Source: Hydrogenophaga sp.
GTDB taxonomy: Bacteria > Pseudomonadota > Gammaproteobacteria > Burkholderiales > Burkholderiaceae_C
Length of the DNA: 46,124 nt
Direction: 5' to 3'
NCBI RefSeq assembly: GCF_026125785.1
Contig: NZ_JAHCKL010000029.1
Location: forward strand, 1 to 46,124
The notes below the pieces were generated by a model. That model had not been told where the DNA came from. It made no database searches and was given only the letters and a program-made list of their open reading frames with translations. Below are positions 25,718 through 33,643 of the stretch, piece after piece. The position numbers and the translations under genes were made by a program. Each line of letters starts with the position of its first letter. Within the stretch, counting starts at the first letter, position 1.

Positions 25718-26113
25718 TCAGGCCGACACCACCTCCTGCGTGGCGCACAAGTGCTCCAGCGTGACGATCACGTCGCGCAGCCGGAAGGGCTGCAGCAGCA
25801 GGCGCCGCACGTCCAGCTCCTTCAGGCGCGAGACCAGCGCCACGTCGCCGGCACGCGCCATCACCGCCACCGGCAGATCGGCCGGCAGGCGCAGTTCGCC
25901 CGCCCGCAACCGGGTCAGGAAACCCAGCGAGGCCTCGCCTTCGGCCAGCGACAACAGCAGGCCATGGCCGGTGCCGCTGCGGGCCCACTTTTCGCCCTGC
26001 GCCACGCTGGTCACCTCGTGCAGGGTCACCAGACGCAGTTCGCGGCAGACCGAGGCCACGGTGCTGCGCACCAGGCCATCGGGTTCGATCAGGAGCACCT
26101 GGCTGCGGTTCAC
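25718..26113 (-). CDS. Degenerate receiver-domain protein (no phospho-acceptor)
   Basis: 131 aa single receiver-like fold. Strand 1 reads VLLIEPDGLVRS, strand 3 LLLSLAEGE where an Asp acceptor is normal (Ser here), and strand 5 LLLQPF with Gln in place of the invariant Lys. So it should not be phosphorylated in the usual way and probably works as a binding module. It starts with GTG inside the stop codon of the GAF gene (GTGA overlap), with GAGGAGG upstream, which implies fixed co-translation. No output domain. It ends 21 nt from priA, tail-to-tail. Confidence 0.72.
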   Translation of the reverse strand: MNRSQVLLIEPDGLVRSTVASVCRELRLVTLHEVTSVAQGEKWARSGTGHGLLLSLAEGEASLGFLTRLRAGELRLPADLPVAVMARAGDVALVSRLKELDVRRLLLQPFRLRDVIVTLEHLCATQEVVSA

Positions 26114-26610
26114 GACAGCGCCTCCTCTCGGCGGTAGAGCTCCTCCACCACCATGTCGCGCAGGCCGCCGAGGATGGCCTCGTCCAGACGGTCGAATTCG
26201 CGCGGGCGCCGGTCCATGATGCACAGCGTCCCCACCACCTGACCGTACGGCAGGCGCAGTTGGGCCCCGGCATAGAAGCGGACATACGGCTTGCCCACGA
26301 CCATGGGGATGTCGGCAAAGCGCGAATCGCTCAGCGCGTCGGGCACCACCAGCGTCCTGGACATGGCGATGGCATGGCCACAAAAAGAAGTCTGGCGCGG
26401 AGATTCCAGCACCGAGGTACCGAACGAGGACTTGCACCACTGCCGGTCGCGGTCCACCAGCGACACCTGCGCGATCGGCACGTTGAACTCCTGTGCGGCA
26501 AACGCCGATATCCGGTCAAAGCGCTCCTCCGGTCCCGTGTCCAGGATCAGCAGGTCGCGCAGCGCGCGCAGGCGCCGGGCTTCGTTACGGGGCAAGGGAG
26601 CCACGATCAT
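26110..26610 (-). CDS. Stand-alone GAF domain protein
   Basis: 166 aa. After a short RRLRALRDL helix comes one GAF domain (about 20-155) with the typical SLVDRDRQWCKS, FCGHAI, LVVPDA..D.RFAD, RFYAGA and GTLCIMD blocks usually found in front of GGDEF or kinase domains. No output domain is fused. Presumably binds a small ligand and signals through its coupled receiver-like partner. GGAGAAG lies about 7 nt before this ATG; an in-frame start at 26676 adds an unconserved leader. Confidence 0.82.
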   Translation of the reverse strand: MIVAPLPRNEARRLRALRDLLILDTGPEERFDRISAFAAQEFNVPIAQVSLVDRDRQWCKSSFGTSVLESPRQTSFCGHAIAMSRTLVVPDALSDSRFADIPMVVGKPYVRFYAGAQLRLPYGQVVGTLCIMDRRPREFDRLDEAILGGLRDMVVEELYRREEALS

Positions 26611-26685
26611 GGGTTCTTCTCCATCCAGGCAGGCACACCCATCGGGCAATGGGAGCGGATACCCCTGCTTCGTCACGCGGGAGAC

Positions 26686-26699
26686 AAAACTTAAGTTTT
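26686..26699. promoter_or_regulatory. 14-nt perfect palindrome between the GAF and MBL genes
   Basis: AAAACTTAAGTTTT, a perfect palindrome with no loop, followed by more T residues; AT-rich in a GC-rich region. It lies 76 nt upstream of the GAF start and 98 nt upstream of the hydrolase start. A dimeric-regulator site or a promoter element is possible; no known motif recognised. ATATAAG is also directly repeated at 26745-26751 and 26761-26767, before the hydrolase gene. Confidence 0.4.
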
Positions 26700-26797
26700 T
26701 TTAAGGTGATGGATGGGCCTTTCCTGATGCCCAAGTCGCCCCGTATATAAGCATGTCGTGATATAAGGTCGCCTCACCCTGCAACCTGGAGACATGC

Positions 26798-27763
26798 ATG
26801 CCCTCATCGATGCGAGCCCTGCTGGCGCTGTGCCTGGCCGGGCTTCTGATGCATACCCCCGCCCGCGCCGCCGACGAAGGACCGCAGATGAAGGTGCAGG
26901 CGGTCGGCCCGCACAGCCACTATGTGGAGGGCCTGACCCAGCTGGGCTCGCCCAAGAACCAGAACTTCATCAGCAATGCCGGCTTCGTGATCACCCCCGC
27001 CGGCGTGGTCGTGATCGATGCCCTGGGTTCGCCACGCCTGGCCGAGCGTCTGGTGCAGGCCATCCGCGCGCTCACGGACAAGCCGGTCACGCACGTCATC
27101 GCCACGCACTACCACGCGGACCACATCTACGGCCTGCAGACCTTCAAACAGCTGGGCGCGAAGATCGTGGCGCACAGCGCGGCGCGCGAGTACATCCAGT
27201 CCGACACCGCGCGCCTGCGGCTGGAGGCCTCGCGCACCGACCTGGCCCCCTGGATCAACGACCAGACCCGCATCGTGCCGGCCGATGTCTGGATCGACGG
27301 GCCGACCACGCTGGACGTGGGCGGCGTGAAGTTCGAACTCGCGCCCGTGGGCCCTTCGCACACCCCCGACGACATCGTCGTCTATGTGCCCTCGGAGAAG
27401 GTGCTGTTCGCCGGCGACCTGTTCTTCAACGGCCGCCTGCCTTTCGTGGGACAGGCCAACAGCCGGCAGTGGATCCTGGCGCTGGAGCAGTTGCTGCGCT
27501 ACGACGCACGCGCGGTCGTGCCCGGTCACGGCAGCGCCTCGCTCGACCCCAAGGTGGACATCGGCACCACGCGCGACTACCTCCGGCACCTGCGCCGCAG
27601 CATGGGCGAGGCGGTGGAGAACTTCGTGCCCTTCGAGGAAGCCTACGAAAAGACCGACTGGTCGGCCTTCGAGAAGATGCCCATGTTCGGCCCGGCCAAC
27701 CGCATGAACGCCTACAACACCTACCTGCTGCTGGAGCAGGAAGCGCTGGGCAAGGCCCGCTGA
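26798..27763 (+). CDS. Exported metallo-beta-lactamase-fold hydrolase
   Basis: 321 aa. Signal peptide (about 1-25, ending ARA), then an MBL fold with HYHADH (104-109), a His in GPSHTPDD (about 188), Asp in LFAGD (about 208) and His in VPGHGS, a complete two-metal site. It resembles the SoxH/quinoprotein-relay metallohydrolase group of periplasmic proteins rather than class B beta-lactamases; substrate unknown. Of two close ATGs (26794, 26798), the second has the GGAG at 6-nt spacing and is in frame. Single gene, tail-to-tail with the AEC transporter. Confidence 0.85.
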   Translation: MPSSMRALLALCLAGLLMHTPARAADEGPQMKVQAVGPHSHYVEGLTQLGSPKNQNFISNAGFVITPAGVVVIDALGSPRLAERLVQAIRALTDKPVTHVIATHYHADHIYGLQTFKQLGAKIVAHSAAREYIQSDTARLRLEASRTDLAPWINDQTRIVPADVWIDGPTTLDVGGVKFELAPVGPSHTPDDIVVYVPSEKVLFAGDLFFNGRLPFVGQANSRQWILALEQLLRYDARAVVPGHGSASLDPKVDIGTTRDYLRHLRRSMGEAVENFVPFEEAYEKTDWSAFEKMPMFGPANRMNAYNTYLLLEQEALGKAR

Positions 27764-27775
27764 AGGGCCGCGTGC

Positions 27776-28738
27776 TCAGGTCATCAGGGCCACTGCGCCC
27801 GAGAACGTGAGGAAGGCGGCGGTGGTGGTGACCAGGATGATGCGGGCGATGCGCCCGTTGTCGGCACCGAAGCGCTCGGCCAGCAGGGACACATTGCTCG
27901 CGCTGGGCAGCGCCGCGGCCAGCACCAGCACGGTGAGCGCGAACGGCGAGAGCGGCACGCCCAGGCGGATCGCCGCGGTACCCACGCCCAGCACCAGCAG
28001 CGGGTGCAGCACCAGTTTCATGAGCGCCACCGGCAGGTAGTCCGACAAGGGCATGGGGTGGCTGGAGCGCATCTGCGCGCGCGCCAGCACCGCACCGATG
28101 GTGAACAGCGCCACCGGCGACGCCGCGTCGGCCAGCAGCCAGACCGTCTTTTCCAGCGGCCTGGGCAGGGTGACTGCGTAGGCCGAGGCCAGCGCGCCCA
28201 GCACCACCGACCAGGCCATGGGGTTGGTGAGCACACCGCGCAGCGCCTTGCGGCCAGCGTTGAGCATGGCGCGGGCGCCCTGCCCATGGCCCTCGTCCAG
28301 CCGCGAGAGCGCGATGCACAGCGAACTGGTGATGACCATGTCGATCAGCATGGTGGCGATCACCGGGCCCATGGCCTGCGTCCCCAGCAGCGTGGCCAGC
28401 AGCGGCACGCCCATGAAGCCGGTGTTGGGGAAGGCCGCCACCAATGCCCCCATGGCCGCGTCGTTCCAGCGGATGCGCCGGTTGAAGGTGAGCGCAATGC
28501 ACACCGCCACCATGACCAGCGCGCACAGCAGGTAGACGCCAATCACCGAGGAGTCCAGCAGCTGCGCGATCGGCGTGCCCGAACAGAAGCGGTAGAGCAT
28601 GCACGGCAGCGCGAAGAACAGCACGAAGGTGTTCAACCCGGGAATCGCCTCCAGCGGCAGCATGGCGCGCCGCGCGGCCACATAGCCGGCCAGCACGAGG
28701 GCGAAGAAGGGAAAGGTGACGAGCAGGATCTGGAGCAC
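27776..28738 (-). CDS. AEC family transporter (auxin efflux carrier-like)
   Basis: 320 aa integral membrane protein with about ten helices in two inverted halves; FPNTGFMGVPL (about 118-128) and the Asn-containing break near SNVSLL match the AEC/BASS-like crossover segments. Bacterial members move organic acids or amino acids (malonate and malate carriers are known). The start is GTG at 28738, the first position giving the usual MLQILL N-terminus; no Shine-Dalgarno is visible. It is divergent from rep by about 100 nt. Confidence 0.85.
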   Translation of the reverse strand: MLQILLVTFPFFALVLAGYVAARRAMLPLEAIPGLNTFVLFFALPCMLYRFCSGTPIAQLLDSSVIGVYLLCALVMVAVCIALTFNRRIRWNDAAMGALVAAFPNTGFMGVPLLATLLGTQAMGPVIATMLIDMVITSSLCIALSRLDEGHGQGARAMLNAGRKALRGVLTNPMAWSVVLGALASAYAVTLPRPLEKTVWLLADAASPVALFTIGAVLARAQMRSSHPMPLSDYLPVALMKLVLHPLLVLGVGTAAIRLGVPLSPFALTVLVLAAALPSASNVSLLAERFGADNGRIARIILVTTTAAFLTFSGAVALMT

Positions 28739-28841
28739 GGCGCGGATTGTCGCAGGCCGGGCAGGCCGGCGCCGCCCACCCCTGCCGGTATGATCCAGCG
28801 CTTCCTGCTGTTCTTCGCCCGCCTGCCTGCCCGCCTTCCCG

Positions 28842-30905
28842 ATGTCCAACGGTCTCAACCTTGCCCAGCTCGAAGCCGTGAACCATCTGGGCGGGCCCTG
28901 CCTGGTGCTGGCGGGTGCCGGTTCCGGCAAGACGCGCGTGATCACGCACAAGATCGCCCGCCTGATCCAGGCGGGCCTGGCGGCCGAACGCATCGCGGCC
29001 ATCACCTTCACCAACAAGGCCGCCGCCGAAATGCGGGAACGCGCGAGCCACCTGGTGGGCAGGGACGCGAAGAAGGTGCTGATCTGCACCTTCCACGCCC
29101 TGGGCGTGCGCCTGCTGCGCGAGGACGGTGAGGTGCTGGGCCTGAAGAAGCAGTTCTCCATTCTGGACACCGACGACATCACCAGCCTGCTCAAGGACTG
29201 CGGCGGCACCACCGACGCGGCCACCGCGCGCGCCTGGCAGTGGACCATCAGCGCCTGGAAAAGCGCGGGCCTGAACGCGGCGCAGGCGCTGGCCCAGGCC
29301 AGGGACGAGAACGAGCGCGTGACCGCGACCATCATGGGTCGCTACGAAGAGCGCCTCACCGCCTACCAGAGTGTGGATTTCGACGACCTCATCAGCCTGC
29401 CGCTCAAGCTGCTGAGCCAGCACGCCGAGGTGCGCGAACGCTGGCAAAAGAAGATGGGACATGTGCTGGTGGACGAGTACCAGGACACCAACGCCACGCA
29501 GTACGAGCTGCTCAAGCTGCTGGTGGGCGAGCGCGCGCGCTTCACCGCCGTGGGCGACGACGACCAGAGCATCTACGGCTGGCGCGGCGCCACGCTGGAC
29601 AACCTCAAGCGGCTGCCGCAGGATTTTCCCGAGCTCAAGGTCATCAAGCTGGAGCAGAACTACCGCTCCACCAGCGCCATCCTGCGCGCGGCCAACAACG
29701 TCATCGGCCCCAACCCCAAGCTGTTCCCCAAGACCTTGTGGAGCGACCTGGGCGAGGGCGAACCTGTGCGCGTGGTCGATGCCGACAACGAGGAACATGA
29801 GGCCGAGCGCGCGGTGGCCCGCATCCAGAGCCTGCGCTCGAATTCGGCGCACAAGGAATGGCGTGACTTCGCCATCCTCTACCGGGCCAACCACATGGCG
29901 CGCGCCTTCGAACAGTCGCTGCGCCGCGCCAACATTCCCTACAAGGTCTCGGGCGGGCAGAGCTTCTTCGACCGCGCCGAGATCCGCGACCTCTGCGCCT
30001 GGCTGCGCCTGCTGGTCAACAACAACGACGACCCCGCCTTCCTGCGCGCGGCCACCACGCCCAAGCGCGGCATCGGCCACACCACGCTGCAGCAACTGGG
30101 CACCTTCGCCACGCAGTACAAGCTCAGCCTGTTCGAGGCGCTGTTCTCGCACTCGCTGGCCAGCGCGGTCTCCAGCCGCGCCATCGGTGCCCTGCACGAA
30201 TTCGGCCGCGCGGTCAACGATCTTGAGTACCGCGCGCGCCACACCGTGGGCCACGAGGCCGCGCGCGCCTTCCTGGACGACTGGCTCAAGGACATCGCCT
30301 ACGAACGCCACCTGCACGACAGCGAGGACAACGAGAAAGTGGCCGCCGCGCGCTGGACCAACGTGATGGACTTCTGCGACTGGGTCGCGGGCCGTTGCGG
30401 CGGCAAACTGGAAGACGAGGCCGGCGTGCAGACCGAGACCGAGCGCAAGTCCCTGCTGGAGGTGGTCCAGACCATCGCGCTGCTCTCCACGCTGAGCGAG
30501 CGTGAACAGGACCAGAACGTGGTGACGCTCTCCACGCTGCACGCCTCCAAGGGCCTGGAGTGGCCGCACGTGGTCCTGGCCGGTGTGAACGAGGGCCTGC
30601 TGCCCTTCAAGCTCGACGAGCACGACAGCGACCTGCCGGCCGAGGCCATCGCGCAGCGCCTGCAGGAGGAGCGCCGCCTGATGTACGTGGGCATCACGCG
30701 CGCGCAGCGCACGCTGGCGGTGAGCTGGCTCAAGCGGCGCAAGAAGGGACGCGAGAGCGTCCCCGGCCAGCCCAGCCGCTTCATCGGCGAGATGGCGCTG
30801 GACCAGGCCACCGTGAAAGAAGACCCGCGTGAGAAGCTGCGTGCGTTGCGCGCCGAGTTCGCCCAGCGCGCCGCCACGCAGAAAGCCGCCGACACCACGC
30901 CATGA
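28842..30905 (+). CDS. rep: ATP-dependent DNA helicase Rep
   Basis: 687 aa, SF1A 3'-5' helicase that clears proteins ahead of forks and works with PriA-type restart. Walker A GAGSGKT (25-31), FTNKAAAEM (Ia), DEYQDTN (II), GDDDQSIYGWRGA (III), YRSTSAIL (IV), TLHASKGLEW (V) and YVGITRAQR (VI) are all intact. Length and domain order fit Rep rather than the longer UvrD or AddA/RecB. Its stop overlaps the next start by 4 nt. Confidence 0.93.
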   Translation: MSNGLNLAQLEAVNHLGGPCLVLAGAGSGKTRVITHKIARLIQAGLAAERIAAITFTNKAAAEMRERASHLVGRDAKKVLICTFHALGVRLLREDGEVLGLKKQFSILDTDDITSLLKDCGGTTDAATARAWQWTISAWKSAGLNAAQALAQARDENERVTATIMGRYEERLTAYQSVDFDDLISLPLKLLSQHAEVRERWQKKMGHVLVDEYQDTNATQYELLKLLVGERARFTAVGDDDQSIYGWRGATLDNLKRLPQDFPELKVIKLEQNYRSTSAILRAANNVIGPNPKLFPKTLWSDLGEGEPVRVVDADNEEHEAERAVARIQSLRSNSAHKEWRDFAILYRANHMARAFEQSLRRANIPYKVSGGQSFFDRAEIRDLCAWLRLLVNNNDDPAFLRAATTPKRGIGHTTLQQLGTFATQYKLSLFEALFSHSLASAVSSRAIGALHEFGRAVNDLEYRARHTVGHEAARAFLDDWLKDIAYERHLHDSEDNEKVAAARWTNVMDFCDWVAGRCGGKLEDEAGVQTETERKSLLEVVQTIALLSTLSEREQDQNVVTLSTLHASKGLEWPHVVLAGVNEGLLPFKLDEHDSDLPAEAIAQRLQEERRLMYVGITRAQRTLAVSWLKRRKKGRESVPGQPSRFIGEMALDQATVKEDPREKLRALRAEFAQRAATQKAADTTP

Positions 30906-31399
30906 AGACCCTGGTCCTGACCCTCGCCGCCAGCCTCGCGGGCCTGCTGTGCATGCCCGCGGCCACAGCGCAGCAGACGCCACCCCCTTCCGCAGCGGTC
31001 GTCTGCGCCGGACCCGCCGACATGCAGCCGGCCCAGCTCTACGGCCTGTGGCAGCTCAGCCTGTGGCCGCAGGAAGGCGGCAGTGAAGCCGCACCTTCCT
31101 CCACCGGTGCTGTGCTGTTCGAGCGCCACCCGGAGTACGCGGGCAGCGTGCGCGGCAGCCTCAAGCGCAGCGGCGCGGGCAACGATCTCACGGCGCAGGT
31201 TTCGGGCGATGTCAGCGATGGCGAGTTCAACCTGGACGAATCGGCCGACGGCCAGCGCATGGACGCGGTCTGGGAAGGCAACGTCACCCCCAGCGGTTGC
31301 GGGCAGGAGCTGCGGGGCATCCGCCGCCCCGCACAGGGTACGCAGACCCGCGAGCCGGTCATGAACTTCGTGCTGAAGAAGGTGCCGGGCTGGCGTTGA
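30902..31399 (+). CDS. Exported protein of unknown function
   Basis: 165 aa. Clear signal peptide (about 1-23, ending ATAQ), then Cys35 and a GLWQLSLWP...GAVLFERHPEYAGSVRG pattern with alternating strands and a second Cys near residue 133, suggesting a small beta-rich periplasmic domain possibly held by one disulfide. No family recognised. The ATG overlaps the rep stop (ATGA), so it is co-translated with the helicase, an unexpected partner for an exported protein. Confidence 0.75.
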   Translation: MKTLVLTLAASLAGLLCMPAATAQQTPPPSAAVVCAGPADMQPAQLYGLWQLSLWPQEGGSEAAPSSTGAVLFERHPEYAGSVRGSLKRSGAGNDLTAQVSGDVSDGEFNLDESADGQRMDAVWEGNVTPSGCGQELRGIRRPAQGTQTREPVMNFVLKKVPGWR

Positions 31400-31405
31400 G
31401 CGGGC

Positions 31406-31828
31406 TCAATACGGGGCCGGCACGCCCCGCCAGGCCTGGCAGACGTCCTGCCCCGACGGCGCCAGGCGCAACCGGTTGAGAAAGTCCAGCGACACACGGG
31501 CGGCCTCGCTGCCCTGTGCACTGGCACGGGCGAGCCAATGCCCGGCCTCGCAGCGGTCGGCCTTGATCGCCGGGCCATAGAGCGTGGGGCCCACCAGCAG
31601 CGCCAGGCCCAGCATCTCCTGCGCCTGCACGTCGCCGGCCGTGGCGGCGCGGCGCAGCCACAGCAGCATGGCGCGGTACTCGCGCGCGGACTGTGCTTCC
31701 AGAGCGAGCTGGAACTGCTGTTCGGTCGAGACCCGGGGCGCTGGCAACGGGGCAGCGGCTCCGTTGGCACACATCAGTCCGGCCCAGGCGAGCGCGGCGA
31801 GGCGCGCGGCAAATCGGTGATCAGGCAT
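31406..31828 (-). CDS. Exported Sel1-like repeat protein
   Basis: 140 aa. Signal peptide (about 1-25), then two Sel1/TPR-like helical repeats: AREYRAMLLWLRRAATAGDVQAQ... and CEAGHWLARASAQGSEAAR.... Such repeats mediate protein contacts in the envelope. An in-frame ATG at 31837 would add three residues; neither has a good Shine-Dalgarno. Tail-to-tail with the preceding exported protein (6 nt gap). Confidence 0.72.
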   Translation of the reverse strand: MPDHRFAARLAALAWAGLMCANGAAAPLPAPRVSTEQQFQLALEAQSAREYRAMLLWLRRAATAGDVQAQEMLGLALLVGPTLYGPAIKADRCEAGHWLARASAQGSEAARVSLDFLNRLRLAPSGQDVCQAWRGVPAPY

Positions 31829-31886
31829 GGGCAACATCGTCCGCCGCCGGACCCGCGCTGAAAAGCGGGATCTGCCCAAGCCCGGC

Positions 31887-32795
31887 TCAGGCCTTGCCTG
31901 AGCCAGACCCGGAAGACGCCAGCACATGCGCCACAAGCTGGCGCGCCGGTGGCGAGAGCGTGTCCATCCGGCGCACGCACAGCACCAGGCTGCGCGCCGC
32001 CCACGTGCCCGACAGCGGCACGCCCTTGACCCGCATGGCGCGGGCGCAGCGCAGGGCCACCGCGCGCGGCACCACCCCCAGGCCGATACCCAGGCCAACC
32101 AGGCGGCAGACCGAGTCCAGGCTGCGCAGGCGCACGCGGTAGTCCAGGCGATGGCCCAGCCGCCGCGCCTGCTGCGCCACCGTTTCCTGCAGCGTGCTGC
32201 CCTCGGTCAGCCCCACGAAGGGCGCCTGCACCACATCGGCCAGGTTGACCGAGCGGTGACTGGCCAGCACGTGGTCGCGCGGCACCAGCAGCACCAGTGG
32301 GTCGGACCGGAAGGGGAAGACCTCCAGGCCATCGAGGTCCACGGCGTCTGACAGCATGCCGACTTCGCAGACGCCGTGGCGCAGCGCATCGGCGACGTCG
32401 GTGCTGCCGCGCTCCTCCAGGTCGACGGAGATCCGGGGATGCGCAGCCAGGAAACCGCTGAGCACACCGGGCAGGTGTTCGCTCATGGCCGAGGTGTTGC
32501 ACTGCATGCGCACGTGGCCACGCAAGCCCTCGCCAAAGTCGCCCAGCTCACCCTGCATCACATCGATCTGCCGCACCACCAGACGCGCATGGTGCAGCAG
32601 CGTGTGGCCGGCCGGCGTGAGACGCACGCCGCGGCGCTCACGCAGCAGCAGCGGCGCGCCCAGCGTGTCCTCCATGCCGCGCACGCGCTCGCTGGCCGAG
32701 GCCAGTGTCATGTGCGAGGCCTCGGCGCCACCGGTGATGGTGCCCGCCTCGTGGATGTTCAGAAACAGGCGCAGGTCGGTGAGGTCAAAGCGCAT
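31887..32795 (-). CDS. LysR family transcriptional regulator
   Basis: 302 aa. N-terminal winged helix (about 1-62; TITGGAEASHMTLASASERVR is split as the recognition segment), linker helix, then the periplasmic-binding-like effector domain (about 88-295). Divergent from a TauE/SafE exporter gene 98 nt away, the standard arrangement for LysR control of a neighbour. An inverted repeat lies between them. Effector unknown, possibly the sulfonate, sulfite or organic acid handled by the transporter. Confidence 0.9.
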   Translation of the reverse strand: MRFDLTDLRLFLNIHEAGTITGGAEASHMTLASASERVRGMEDTLGAPLLLRERRGVRLTPAGHTLLHHARLVVRQIDVMQGELGDFGEGLRGHVRMQCNTSAMSEHLPGVLSGFLAAHPRISVDLEERGSTDVADALRHGVCEVGMLSDAVDLDGLEVFPFRSDPLVLLVPRDHVLASHRSVNLADVVQAPFVGLTEGSTLQETVAQQARRLGHRLDYRVRLRSLDSVCRLVGLGIGLGVVPRAVALRCARAMRVKGVPLSGTWAARSLVLCVRRMDTLSPPARQLVAHVLASSGSGSGKA

Positions 32796-32819
32796 GGCCG
32801 CAAGCTACCACAGCCAGCC

Positions 32820-32834
32820 TCAGGCGGTGCCTGA
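32820..32834. promoter_or_regulatory. Inverted repeat, candidate LysR operator
   Basis: TCAGGC-GGT-GCCTGA, perfect 6+3+6, lies 25 nt upstream of the LysR start and 59 nt upstream of the exporter start. LysR sites are short interrupted palindromes of the T-N11-A type; this one spans T-N13-A, so the match to the classic form is only approximate. Confidence 0.45.
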
Positions 32835-32893
32835 ACCAGGCCACGCCACTTCCGAACACGCCTTGCGCCCCGGCGAGCCAGAATGCCGCTCCC

Positions 32894-33631
32894 ATGGACA
32901 CCACCACCCTGCTCATGCCCCTGGCCGTCTTCGTGCTCGCCGGCGTGGTCAAGGGCGTCGTGGGCCTGGGCCTGCCCACGGTGGCCATGGCCCTGCTGGC
33001 GCTGACCATGACGCCGGCCCAGGCGGCGGCCCTGCTCATCGTGCCGTCTCTGGTGACCAACCTCTGGCAACTGCGGCCCTGGCACACGCTGGGTACGCTG
33101 CTGCGCCGGCTGGTCGCCATGCAAGCCGGGGTGTGCGTGGGCACGCTGGCCGGTGCCTGGTGGATGGGTGCCCCGGCCGGACCGTGGGCCGGCATGGCGC
33201 TGGGCGTGGCGCTGCTGGCCTACGGATTCTGGTCACTGGCCGGCTTCACGCCCACGCTGACGCCGCGGGCGCAACGCCTGCTCGGGCCCGTGGCGGGGGC
33301 ACTCACCGGCCTGGTCACGGCCGCCACGGGCGTCTTCGTGGTGCCGGCCGTCCCCTACCTGCAGGCGCTGCGGCTGGAGCGTGACACGCTGGTCCAGGCC
33401 ATGGGCCTGTCGTTCACCGTCTCCACCCTGGCATGGGCCATCGGCCTGCGCATCAACGGCGTCGCCACGTCCAGCGTGCTGGGGCCATCGCTGCTGATGC
33501 TGCCCGCCGCCCTGCTGGGCATGGCGCTGGGGCAGCGGCTGCGCCAGCGCATGGCGCCGGTGCTGTTCCGGCGCTGCTTCCTGGGTGCGCTGATGCTGCT
33601 GGGCCTGTACCTGGTGGTGCGAGCGGTCTGA
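32894..33631 (+). CDS. TauE/SafE family membrane transporter
   Basis: 245 aa, seven to eight hydrophobic helices in two related halves, each with a Gly-rich start (GVVKGVVGLGLPT near 17-29 and GALTGLVTAATGVFVVP near 137-153) typical of this family. Members export or import sulfite, sulfoacetate or other small acids. It is the divergent partner of the LysR gene and ends 12 nt from the dihydropyrimidinase-like gene, which runs the other way. Confidence 0.87.
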   Translation: MDTTTLLMPLAVFVLAGVVKGVVGLGLPTVAMALLALTMTPAQAAALLIVPSLVTNLWQLRPWHTLGTLLRRLVAMQAGVCVGTLAGAWWMGAPAGPWAGMALGVALLAYGFWSLAGFTPTLTPRAQRLLGPVAGALTGLVTAATGVFVVPAVPYLQALRLERDTLVQAMGLSFTVSTLAWAIGLRINGVATSSVLGPSLLMLPAALLGMALGQRLRQRMAPVLFRRCFLGALMLLGLYLVVRAV

Positions 33632-33643
33632 TCGGCTGCGTGG

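Noticed and set aside
27426-30983. Very long minus-strand open frame (1185 codons) across the MBL, AEC and rep genes
   Set aside because: It is antisense to rep and MBL, whose motifs are complete; the predicted protein is low-complexity Ala/Arg/Gly/His. A GC-rich shadow frame.
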